Under the pieces are notes generated by a model. It searched no databases. It was not told the origin of the DNA and saw only the letters and a list, made by a program, of their open reading frames with translations. The translations under genes were made by a program, and so were the position numbers. Below, one piece after another: positions 24,101 through 31,380 of a DNA stretch of 60,000 nucleotides; the stretch's first letter is position 1, and each line of letters begins with the position of its first letter. The stretch comes from Owenia fusiformis (taxonomy: Eukaryota > Annelida > Polychaeta > Sabellida > Oweniidae), in assembly GCA_903813345.2 (NCBI GenBank), contig CAIIXF020000001.1:51293885-51353884 (forward strand), given 5' to 3'.

Positions 24101-27100
24101 ATTGTGACTATCAATCTGATGGTCATGAAATAAAGTAAGCTGGTAGGAAATTGTATAATGTACAAATGTACAAAATAACAGGGAGTTATTACTTAAAATG
24201 ACAAATATATGAGGAAAATGGTGTAAGGGTTTCCATTTTTTTGACCACCCTGTACATATGATTTTATTTGAGCTTACAAAAATGTGATTAAATGTCAGTA
24301 TTGTTGTTTTGTTGAGTTAAAAATCTTTAACTTTCAAAAATTAGCTGATATTATTATATTCTTGTTGACCCCTAACATTCAAAAACAAGGCATGACAAGA
24401 CAAAATGTCATCTCCTGGTAAGTCACTGCAAATCGCTACAAAAGCTAAACAATTTCTTACAGATGAGATTCTAATTGAGCCTGACATCCATCCTACAATT
24501 ATGTCCAAACTTGAAAGGGACATAATACTTTGGTTTACAATGTAAATTCCTGCATACTGCTGATTCAAAGTGAAAGAATTATTTGGAATGGAGGCATTAG
24601 CAGGAACTTTTGATTCAGAAGATTGGTCATATCAAACAATGCCTTGTTTAACCCATTAACCTGATATTCACCTTTCCCAAAGTCCAAAGTGTACTCATTT
24701 GACCGCTGCGCTGACGTCAGAGATTTCAGATTTGCTAATTATAATATTCATGAGCTGACTTTGGGGAAAGGGGAATAGGCAACACTTTTATACATATGTA
24801 AAATTGAATGGACCTTGCTGATTAAGATTCGGGTGTTTTTCAAATAAACTTCTACAAACATTTACAATATCTTGCATTTTTTTGTACCAGCCTGTATACA
24901 TGTATACGGTATACATAGTAAAATCTGTATATTCAAACATGCCTCTATAGTACACACTTCAAAATGTAAACACTATTTTCCCAGGCTAACTTAGATGTCT
25001 CACTGGCTCAAAATGTTATCAGGAACAATATGAATATGGATCCCAGCCCAGTAGTGCAAACTTGAGACAGGGTTTTATTGAATCACTTTACTAACCTCCA
25101 ACAGGCCAGCATGTATGAAAGCATTGAGCAGAAGAGCAAGGTGGTTCTCTAGAAGATTGGATCGTACAGCAGAAGTATGAGGCAATAAACATTTTCCCTC
25201 TTCCGCCACAAAACCTTCCATCAACTTCCAGCTATTCTGCATCTGAGATGGATCTTATAAAAGAAAATAGCAAGGGATACAATACCAGAACATTCTTAGC
25301 AGTGAAGATTAATTTCTAAAACTAATGGTGTAGCCATTAAAATCAAGATGTCATAGTTACAAATTTGAGAAGTATTGTTAACTTAACAAGTTCTCCTGTT
25401 AAGCTGACAATTATTTTCATGTTTACCTGAGCTGGCTAAAGCCCCATCAAAATTTGTAGTCCATGTTGGCACTTTGATATAAAACAAAGAAAATACTAGC
25501 TCCAGAACATTTTTCTGAAATGCAAACACATATTATAAATTACACATTTTAAGATTAGCAATTTAACTTATTTCTAGTTCATGATTGTAAGTAATTCCAA
25601 TTGCCAATTGCAGTTACAATAAATCAAAATCAGTGTCATAAATAGATATAGTTGTGATAGTGAAATGCTTAATACTTAAAATACATCAATTGCATGCACT
25701 AGACAATACAGTACATCAGTGACGGGAGTTTGAATGTAAAAATGAATCTCACCTACCAGTGCAGAAAATGTAGGAATGTGAGATTCTGACTCTTAGTCAA
25801 TAGTTTAATGTGATGCAGGCTTGATGAGTATTTGGGCTCTTGCAAAGGTTACATCACACTTACTTTGATATCAGGGTCATTGAGATAGAGGGTTCCCAGT
25901 AATGACTGTATTCCTGAGGCATCTGGACGACAAAGACGGATCATGCCTGGCCAGGATCTAATAATGGTAACTAGCGCTAAACGACATGCCTGGAACCTGG
26001 ATTCTCGATCTTCGCTACATAAAAAAGATATAACAATTCCTATTATAAAACAAAAGAAAATAATTGCAGCATTTCAGTAGGCTATAGATTTCAAGAAGTA
26101 AGGACTCTAACGAGCTCAGTTTTCATGCAGGAAATAGAAGGCAGTAATTTGCACAACCTTCCGAGATAGAGCCAAATCAAATGAGGATATGAAATAAATA
26201 TGATGTATATACCTCTACCTCTGTCATGAAAAACAGATGAAATAAATCAAGTCCCTAGATTTTTAACTTCATTTTCAAAAGTCAAATACATGTACCTATT
26301 AAAGGTGATGGATTACCTTACCTTAATCAAAATGTAAATTTTCATTGTACAATCTATACCAAGGCCCCCCTGAATTTCTTATTCTCTTTTTCAAATCAGA
26401 CACTTAGGGGGGGGGGGCTTACCTCGAGAGACCCAAGTAATTAGATAAGGCATCACTTCCAAAACATTGCAATATAAGTCTCCATACATGTTGTCTTTAT
26501 GCTCTTATAATCTCTTGTACTTTCTAACTTTTAGGTGTTAAATGTTATACAAGATGGGCAGCTTACCCTTTGGAATACTCTGATAGCTCTGCACTGAATC
26601 TGTAGTGGCAGTCTGTCAGTGGAGCCAATAATTGCTATAATAGGAAATATACACTATTAGTGAACAACAAACATAAACATAGAATAAACATGAAATATCT
26701 AAATAAAATTATTCTTGTAAATAGAAAACTAAATTGCTTTATGCTAAAGATATGTGTAAATTGTAGTTTATTGGCCTATTTATTACAGGATATCTCTTCT
26801 GTTATTCATAATGTCTTATGAGTATAATCTTCAACTGTTCAGATGTGATATCCCAATATACATCATGCCACCATTTCAAAATGAGGTTAACTGCGAGATG
26901 GCACTATTCAATGAAGAAATGACACTCAAAGGAAATGAAATCATCTATATCAACAAATCATGTTGAAAATATGCAGGGGCGTAGCCAGGATCTAAATCAG
27001 TGAAGAAGATCCAATAGCAGAGACAAAACTTAGTCAATAATAACATTTTTCAGCATAGGACATAGTTTTCAGTTTTAGTCAAAACAAAGCCCATAACTAA

Positions 27101-30100
27101 AGCAAACTCACCTCTAAATCTACATCAAGTTTGACAAAGTGCCTGTGACTGGGATGGTTTAGAAGGTACATTACAGACATAAGTAATGCCTCACAGATTC
27201 TTGGGTGTAAGTGATGGTCAAGTACATTACGTAGCAATGTTTTCACAGCACCACATTTAGCTGCCACAGTAGGATTACGCACAGCTGAAATATGAATGAA
27301 GATGGACCATTATGTTAGACAGAGCAGTATGTAGAAAATTCTTAAATTCTTTAATTTACAAAGTATACAAAGAAAATGGGTACTTGATTTATACAGAAGA
27401 CATTACACTAAATTGCTAGTGTTCAAAAGGCATTAGAGGGTGGCATCAGCCTTTTAGAATATCGTTGCCTTTTGGTACAGTGTGTTTTTAGTACAATGAG
27501 ATGTACCCAGTGATATCCTACCTAGTTCAGCTATAGTAGCTAGACAAACCCTGAGCATCCTATCACTTTCTTTAGCTCCATTGTTACCTATTGACACTAG
27601 GACATTGAGCAGGGAGGTGGGAAATTTGGCGGGGCAAGTGTCTACAATCTTCCTCATCAGACGGAGTGCATGGCTGCGCTCTAGTTCATTGTCCAAGCAA
27701 ATATCCAGTGCTCTGAAAGATAGAGTATTTGAAGTAACTAAATGAGAACATACATACAGTATACAGGATCTAACTTACTGTCCAAATAAGAAAGATAAAA
27801 TCTTTACTGAGTAATCAAGATTCTAAATTAAATATGTTTATATGCAGTGTATGTAGATCTGTATTTTATGTAGTTATAGCTTTAATTGTGTTTCACAACA
27901 AAAAAACTTGTGTACCTAGCGATGAAGTAGTCAATGTGGAGGTGAAGAATGATATCCATGGTATCAGGGTGCCTCAACATATATCTCAACACCCTCAGGC
28001 CAGCAGCCCTCACCTCTTTAGCTTCATGAAGCAGGGCCAGCCTGATACTGTAATATAAACAACAGAAAGTTTTAGTACAAAAATAAACATTCATAGATTC
28101 CTTTGAATTTTCATTGCACTTGTCATGTTTTGATAAAATTTTCTACTAAAAGCACTACACTTTATGCAACTAAATGCTTGCGTGCAATTATTCAAGAGTT
28201 TCCAAGTAAGATAAGATTTAGATTTTTATGGAATTCATGGTTTGAGCTTAGAAAAGACACATTTCCAATAAAACTTCAAATACATGTACAGTTGTATACT
28301 ATGTGGTTTTAACTGGATGTTATATATAAAAATAATTATACTGATGAAAAGAATCTAATTTTGCCATTTTTAAAGTAGGTTTTAATTTTATCTAAACAAC
28401 AAAAAGACTGTAAGATTGAGACCCTATCTGTTGCAAGACTAACGCCTGGCGTAACTGTCACCATGTTATTCAGTGTTTTTAAGTAGCGCAAGGATCCTGC
28501 CATGACCGTGGTAATGTTACCTTGAAAGCCTGGTATAACCGCGACAATGCTGTATTATATTGCAATGCCTGCCATGACCGTGACAATGTAATATAGTTCT
28601 GCAAGGCTTGGCATGACCGTGATAATGTAACATACTGTAGTACTGCAAGGATTGGCATGACTGTGACAATGTAATATAGTATTGCAAGTTCAGGTATGAG
28701 AGTGGTAATGTAGAAATTTACGATTAGGACTGCTATAACCGTGACAATGTGAATTGCAAAGCCTGGCATGAGCGTGCCAATGTAATATAGTACTGCAAGG
28801 CCTGGCATGCCCGTGACAATGTAATATAGTATCGCAAGGCTTGGTATGACCGCCGTGGCAATGTGATATAGTATTCCAAGTTCGGGTATGAGAGTGGTAA
28901 TGTAGAAATGTATGATTGCTAGAAGTGACCATGACCATGTGTATTTGAAAACCTGGCATGACCGTGACAATGTTTTATGGGATCGTTAAGCCTGGTATGA
29001 CCGTGACAATGTAATAAAGTATTGCAAGGCCAGGTATGAGGGTGGTAAATGTAGAAATTTAGGCTTAGTCCTACTATGACCGTTATAATGTATTGCAATG
29101 ACTAGTAAATATGTATGACATTAATGCCAGGAATATCCTTAACAATTTTAAGTGATCGTCATTACAATTAAACAGTTGAACACTATGATCATGGCGTTTA
29201 ACTACCTTAATCATGTCAAAATCAAAATTACTACTGTACATTAATGTTCGGATTCGCTTATAAACCACAATAAAGGCTACGGTCGCGCCAGGCTTCCACG
29301 ATAACACTTCCAGGGTCATGACAGGCCTTGCAATATAATACAGCATTGTCACGGTTATACCAGCCTGTCATGGCTATACCAGGCTTACACGATAACACTA
29401 CCACGGTCATGGCAGGATCCTTGCGCTACTTAAAAACACTGATTAACATGGCGACGGTTGTGGCAGGCGTAAGTCTTGCAATAGATAGCATGTGGTAAGA
29501 TTGGCAAATCAACATTTTAAAAATTTTGTTTTATACAAATGTCCAAATTTTAGACACCATCCCTAACTGTAAAACATTTGAATGAAGAAACACCTACCAG
29601 CAAAGCAGTTCTTGGAGGCTGTACCCATAATCTGCTTCAGGTCCAAACTTGGACCAGAGTTTCACAAACCCATTGAGGTAGCCGAGGATCTTTGCTGTTG
29701 GAATATCTTTGCTTTTAGAAACATTAAGTAGAATTTCTCGAGTGAGGTCTGTTTTCTCTAAAATAACAAACAAAATGAATTGAATCATTTACATGATTTA
29801 AAACACATTGTGATTTATCATTTGACAGACACTATCATTATTTCGTAGTTCACGACTTGATTTGTTTTTTAAGGTCTCATGGAAGTTAACAGGAAGTGAC
29901 AAAACAAAAAATGACAAAGCCATGCTGGATTTTGAAAAATTTTTGAACCAAGATAACAGAGTTCTGTTTGGACCTCCAGTCAGTTTAACTAGTTCCACAT
30001 ATCATTTACATGACCAGGAACACAGTTGAAATGGTCAGAATGACCATAAACATGATAGAATAACCTTTTCAGCCCTCTGAAAATGTGACTAAAAAATAGC

Positions 30101-31183
30101 TAAGAGTAGGTGCTCAGGAAAGGTCACTGAACAGAATATTTTGACTTTTTCAGAAAATGTGCCCAATATATTGCTCTAAATGATACAATTCAAAAAAATT
30201 TGATATCATTCTTAGAAAAAGAAAAAATTGAAAAAAACTGAATTGAAAATCGATCTATTTTCCTTTTTACTACAGCCATTATTGTTTCAGACGATTTTTT
30301 AAAATTTCAAAGATTGTGTCATTTAGAGCAATATATTGGACACATATTCTGAAAAAATCAAAAGATTCTGTTCATTGACCTTTCCTGAGCACCTACTTTT
30401 AGCTATTTTTCAGTCACATTTTCAGAGGGCTAAAAAGGTTATTTTATCATGTTTATGGTCATTCTGACCATTTCAATTGTGTTCCTGGTCATGTAAATGA
30501 TATTTGGAACTAGTTAAACTGACTGGAGGTCCAAACAGAACTCTGTTATCTTGGTTCAAAAAATTTTCAAACTCCAGCATGGCTTTGTCATTTTTTGTTT
30601 TGTCATTTCCTGTTAACTTCCATGAGACCTTAAAAGACCCACTAACTTTTTCACTATGTATAAGAAAATAACAAGGCAACTGAATCTGGCAGCCATTTTG
30701 ACCAGCTGCTTATGTTTCAAATGTAATGGGATATGAGATTTTAGAGTAATGCAGCCATTCAGTTATTACTACACTGAGAGATGTCAGAAACGTACATTTA
30801 TACATTTGATGAATACAGGCAAAACAAACAAATGCAAAGTGTAAACTATTCAATTCCTACTGTATCTTTGATGTTTTAAGTGGCACACAGTGAAATCCAC
30901 ATATGCCACAATGATAAACACTGTAGACTGGTCTAAAAGCTAAATATATTGAAATCAGGAATAGACTTCAAAAAATGAAAAATCAGATGAATAAAAAATT
31001 TACCTCTACTAAAATCAAGTTGCAGGCATTCTTCACGACTTTCTCGCCGACCTGAAGAAATAAACACAAAATGATGTAATGTTACATTAGTAACATGGAC
31101 AAAATGAGATGCAAAACAGTCAGAAATTGTTAGATTTTACCTCTAAATCGGCCTGCTCGTAAACTTCTCATCGCCACCGCCAT
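2992..31183 (-). CDS. RICTOR: Rictor, rapamycin-insensitive companion of mTOR (mTORC2 subunit), 3' end outside window
   Basis: Rictor is the scaffold that defines mTOR complex 2, which phosphorylates AKT and other AGC kinases. Coding exons on the - strand, in transcript order: 31141-31183, 31004-31051, 29598-29757, 27916-28047, 27522-27712, 27112-27284, 26567-26634, 25864-26014, 25427-25514, 25096-25253, 11815-11895, 11449-11549, 10822-11008, 10071-10172, 9502-9744, 9040-9188, 8623-8749, 7202-7366, 6827-6982, 6251-6645, 4556-5734, 2992-3178. All have AG/GT borders and every phase joins, giving 1428 codons. Diagnostic motifs include LLHEAKEVRAAGLR (armadillo N-terminus), LRVLLRANV, HLGDKG.LLL.RFLSIP, VHLYGQL, the long Ser-rich segment and EYVGLALPVDI near the end. 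Human Rictor is about 1708 residues, so roughly the last 230 residues are missing from the window. Start: ATG at 31183 (MAVAMRSLRAGRFRG), like the basic N-terminus of vertebrate Rictor. Confidence 0.97.
3236..3560. repeat. 40/43-bp minisatellite with a three-unit higher-order pattern
   Basis: Seven full copies and one worn copy of a unit containing ATTATAGAACAGTGTGGG. Successive copies are spaced 40, 43, 40, 40, 43, 40 bp. The 43-bp spacings follow a variant unit carrying AAATCAATG and three extra T, giving an A-B-A order repeated with a 123-bp super-period. It lies in Rictor intron 21, about 60 bp from exon 22. Confidence 0.9.
3618..3733. mobile_element. GTCACCACC mini-MITE, copy 1
   Basis: The left part carries AAGGCAT and then TTACCACCTGCCATTTGTTA. 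The right end is GTGGTGGTGACATAA, the inverse of the left core. Two relatives lie at 46298-46352 and 53035-53200. It is non-coding and sits in Rictor intron 21. Confidence 0.6.
4556..5734 (-). CDS. RICTOR: Rictor exon 21, long Ser/Thr-rich regulatory segment
   Basis: This 1179-bp exon starts with the end of the conserved block (TAYYVLGLIGSTSPGADKLQ, then WESVRHS) and continues into low-complexity sequence rich in Ser, Thr, Arg and Pro. Vertebrate Rictor has a long phosphorylated linker at the same place. Two islands are conserved: STTSGVSSYDSGRES, matching the human TTTSGISS island, and FSYTSTLDAQGYATLK, matching FSYTSSRDAFGYATLK. Basic-directed sites such as LRRVPSLRRRFS are candidate AGC-kinase sites by motif only. 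The exon ends with two bases of an Arg codon completed by exon 22. Confidence 0.93.
6068..6175. repeat. 18-bp tandem repeat
   Basis: About six copies of an 18-bp unit (ATTGTGTTCAGCCAAACC). The first five are nearly identical and the last two diverge (TCAGTCAAACC, then TTGTTTTCAGCC). It lies in Rictor intron 20, between exons 20 and 21. Confidence 0.9.
6251..11895 (-). CDS. RICTOR: Rictor exons 11-20, middle and RICTOR_V regions
   Basis: Ten exons continue the helical scaffold. Exon 11 (11815-11895) gives AVRATILLGELLYL. Exon 13 gives HALKKRGTVPASLYLDQIL. Exon 15 gives FLKPSSRQYAS and FSVAGCHFVDFLLSCEE. Exon 16 gives INTLCQDYFLLMGRF, exon 17 LIVSSLDYSRDGITRIILSK, exon 18 WGMELLVTQLYDQ and exon 19 LLLCRFLSIPSGF. 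Exon 20 (6251-6645) gives YVPVHLYGQLIQHKEG and WGISLLEEESVITDIIKLAE. Exon 13 has two in-frame donors nine bases apart (after 10831 or after 10822). The second has the stronger GTAAGT consensus and was used. Confidence 0.95.
7883..7970. repeat. Perfect 27-bp inverted repeat with 34-nt loop
   Basis: Bases 7883-7909 (AACCGAGTATTACATACAAT, ending ACCGAA) are exactly inverted at 7944-7970. The loop has two near-direct GCCCATAA words. It lies in Rictor intron 17, inside a CTGGTC-rich degenerate stretch (about 7557-8255). It could form a strong hairpin in either transcript direction. No function is evident. Confidence 0.85.
12434..12900. repeat. Direct repeat copy 1 (about 465 bp)
   Basis: Begins GGATATAGTCCTGAGTAAGG and ends near GGGAAACTCTACTGGAGTCT. 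It is nearly identical to 13498-13960. Confidence 0.9.
13498..13960. repeat. Direct repeat copy 2 (about 465 bp)
   Basis: Second copy of the unit at 12434-12900, offset by about 1063 bp. Differences are mainly single substitutions (for example GCAGTTACC versus GCGGTTACC) and a short indel near GGGGGTTAGTG. Confidence 0.9.
14202..14297. repeat. 19-bp perfect inverted repeat beside the composite element
   Basis: ACAAATATTTAATTCTATT at 14202-14220 is inverted at 14279-14297, with a 58-bp spacer that includes CCACTAGCCCTTCAGG. It directly abuts the right TIR at 14200 and may be a separate small palindromic MITE. Confidence 0.7.
15444..15659. mobile_element. 216-bp MITE, CAGGGTG TIR, TA flanks
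   Basis: The left end is TA-CAGGGTGTTTCATACAA. The right end is the inverse, ATTATGAAACACCTTG-TA. There is no coding content. The ends resemble those of the larger CAGGGTG elements in this window, so it is probably a non-autonomous member of the same mariner-like group. It ends 87 bp before the first identified exon of the nested gene. Confidence 0.7.
15746..15879 (+). CDS. Nested gene exon A, tyrosine-motif tail, first copy
   Basis: Encodes MPSHQGKGIYETD, then GETPSTGDYSNEHIF and NKTNGDN, ending in phase 2 (AG) at a GTAAAA donor. It is preceded by TTTTAAG, a plausible acceptor one base before the ATG. It is a diverged duplicate of exon B. The third tyrosine of copy B is phenylalanine here. 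Confidence 0.6.
15746..23601 (+). CDS. Putative type II membrane receptor with tyrosine-motif tail and mucin-like stalk, nested in Rictor intron 10
   Basis: I do not recognise the family. Four exons join in phase: A 15746-15879, B 17999-18121, C 19198-19355, D 22528-23601 (stop TAA). The tail, A plus B plus the start of C, is hydrophilic and has tyrosine motifs (IYETD, DYSNE, IYEIP, DYSNV, IYTGL, IYAEI) resembling SH2 docking sites. Exon C then encodes KSRGHAK followed by a hydrophobic run of about 25 residues (IIAVVVVALVIVIAGAMVGI). Basic residues before the helix predict a cytoplasmic N-terminus. Exon D encodes a Thr/Ser/Pro stalk of about 150 residues and a terminal domain of about 200 residues with eight cysteines. 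A one-base frame change near 22690 interrupts the stalk: an assembly error, a polymorphism or a dead gene. Exon A's ATG has A at -3, but the bases before it look like a splice acceptor, so an upstream exon may exist. Confidence 0.6.
17999..18121 (+). CDS. Nested gene exon B, tyrosine-motif tail, second copy
   Basis: Acceptor TTTCAAG at 17998 and donor GTAAGT at 18122. It encodes IPSHQGKEIYEIPSVRE, then TPSTGDYSNVHIYTGL and KTNGNK. It begins and ends in the same phase as exon A, so A-B joining preserves the frame. Three tyrosines sit in YEIP, YSNV and YTGL contexts. Confidence 0.65.
18462..18940. mobile_element. CTGTAAAACGGGTA MITE, copy 1
   Basis: Left end TACTGTAAAACGGGTAATTT; right end ACCTGTTTTACAGTA. 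A second, inverted copy lies at 39741-40243. Internal features shared by both include TTTTAGCG-type repeats near the ends and a short frame starting MTEELSKCKTSNAH. The frame diverges after about 20 codons, so no protein function is claimed. Confidence 0.8.
19198..19355 (+). CDS. Nested gene exon C, YAEI motif and transmembrane helix
   Basis: Acceptor ATTTCAG at 19197 and donor GTATTT at 19356. It encodes QPESPDTENIYAEIHPV, then PKSRGHAK and a hydrophobic helix ending GIYFAGFLTG. The polarity of charges predicts N-terminus inside. It starts with one base completing a Lys codon from exon B and leaves one base for exon D. Confidence 0.65.
19867..21345. repeat. Four-arm nested palindrome (1.48 kb)
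   Basis: The whole segment is an inverted repeat about a centre near 20606, with arms of about 735 bp. GGTATCGATATGGTGAACTG near 19874 matches the inverse near 21338. Each arm is itself a worn inverted repeat: the AATATTGAGAGACCTAA motif near 20325 is the inverse of the segment near 20135 and recurs near 20880 and 21045. The order is forward, inverse, forward, inverse. No coding frame is present. It lies in intron 3 of the nested gene. Confidence 0.85.
21538..22372 (-). mobile_element. 835-bp mariner-like element keeping a transposase N-terminal HTH region
   Basis: TA flanks; ends CAGGGTGTCCCAAAAAAAGG and its near inverse, within long inverted arms of about 215 bp. On the - strand a frame at 21759-22067 encodes MQLTQDQRVSVVSEWLRSGS, FPDRNVPAKSKIWKNIKKYQ and SGRRRTARSDENI, then NPHISTRR. 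That is the DNA-binding HTH pattern (DUF4817-like) of one class of mariner/IS630-type transposases. The catalytic DDE part is absent, so the element is a deletion derivative. The + strand frame across it is a shadow. Confidence 0.75.
22528..23601 (+). CDS. Nested gene exon D, mucin-like stalk and eight-cysteine C-terminal domain
   Basis: Acceptor TTTCCAG at 22527. In the phase set by exon C it reads NSTKENTTSTPEAKTAMANT and stays Thr-rich to about 22690. The coding frame then moves by one base to the frame that runs through SVKTTKTGTTPV and TSTLPMPTTTLPTTTT to TAA 23601. The last 200 residues hold eight cysteines (contexts TVC, FDC, AVC, VDC, AACEC, VRC, YKC) and segments such as SRVIVTSYGGTHPEIVGKLF. 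No known domain was recognised. Dense Thr/Ser predicts O-glycosylation of the stalk. Confidence 0.6.
23705..24252 (-). mobile_element. 548-bp mariner-like element keeping a transposase C-terminal piece
   Basis: TA flanks; ends CAGGGTGGTCAAAAAATGGA and its inverse. On the - strand two frames, joined by a frameshift, read PYLWGYGKE and then LRTITNLKSEIICIIQAIS. This matches the usual transposase tail pattern (a W-G-Y motif, then an L-x-x-L-K-x-x-I helix). The rest of the transposase is missing. It starts about 100 bp after the stop codon of the nested gene. Confidence 0.65.
25096..31183 (-). CDS. RICTOR: Rictor exons 1-10, armadillo-like N-terminal region
   Basis: Ten coding exons encode the basic N-terminus and the helical-repeat domain that packs against mTOR. 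Exon 3 (29598-29757) gives DLTREILLNVSKSKDIPTAK and exon 4 LALLHEAKEVRAAGLRVLRY. Exon 5 gives ALRLMRKI and SDRMLRVCLATIAELG, and exon 6 LLNHPSHRHFVKLDVDLE. Exons 7-10 carry APLTDCHYRFS, SRFQACRLALVTIIRSWPGM, VLELVFSLFYIKVP and the NSWKLMEGFVAEEGKCLLPH block, each aligning with the matching human segment. Introns 2 and 3 contain two large foldback/TIR repeats (29867-30635 and 28424-29488). Confidence 0.95.
28424..29488. mobile_element. 1.07-kb TIR element filled with a minisatellite
   Basis: About 100-bp inverted ends: CTATCTGTTGCAAGAC at 28424 against the inverse of GTCTTGCAATAGATAG at 29488, continuing through the AGTAGCGCAAGGATCCTGCC segment. The interior is a tandem array of roughly 55-60-bp units containing GGCATGACCGTGACAATGTA, partly inverted toward the right end. 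It lies in Rictor intron 3. A solo end of the same family lies at 57245-57335. Long - strand frames here are products of the repeat. Confidence 0.8.
29867..30635. repeat. Foldback repeat, arms about 345 bp
   Basis: The sequence from about 29867 to 30210 (starting TTTTAAGGTCTCATGGAAGT) is inverted with high identity from about 30290 to 30635. It is centred near 30250 and lies in Rictor intron 2. No transposase is present, and short frames in the arms are shadows of each other. Confidence 0.85.
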
Positions 31184-31380
31184 TTTACTTCCTGTATTTC
31201 ACGACAATAGTTGAGTAATATATACAAAGATTTGATTGAAATCTTATGAGATAAAGTCTAAATATTGCTTCATTTCAATCACATGAATAGAATGTTATAA
31301 TTATGACTATTATAAAGACTAAATAATATATAAAATTACGACTTTCAATAAGTCTTACTTATTCACTTTCGGCAACCAAC
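31184..31380. promoter_or_regulatory. Bidirectional promoter region between Rictor and the DFPase-like gene
   Basis: The Rictor ATG (31183, - strand) and the DFPase-like ATG (31381, + strand) are separated by only 197 bp of non-coding DNA, so both genes must be driven from this interval or from within each other's first exons. It is AT-rich, with no clear TATA box. No specific factor site is claimed. Confidence 0.7.

Larger units (their letters stand above)
11896..25095. other. Rictor intron 10 (13.2 kb) hosting a nested gene and many repeats
   Basis: This is by far the longest Rictor intron. It contains a composite TIR repeat (12190-14200), a small palindrome (14202-14297), the CAGGGTG elements at 15444, 21538 and 23705, a CTGTAAAACGGGTA MITE (18462-18940), a four-arm palindrome (19867-21345) and an opposite-strand gene (15746-23601). 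Between 16900 and 17450 there is coding-like sequence broken by stops that could not be assigned to a family. Confidence 0.85.

Noticed and set aside
28479-28970. A 163-codon hydrophobic - strand frame with repeated segments
   Set aside because: It is produced by translating the minisatellite core of the element at 28424-29488. No start context or splice evidence was seen.
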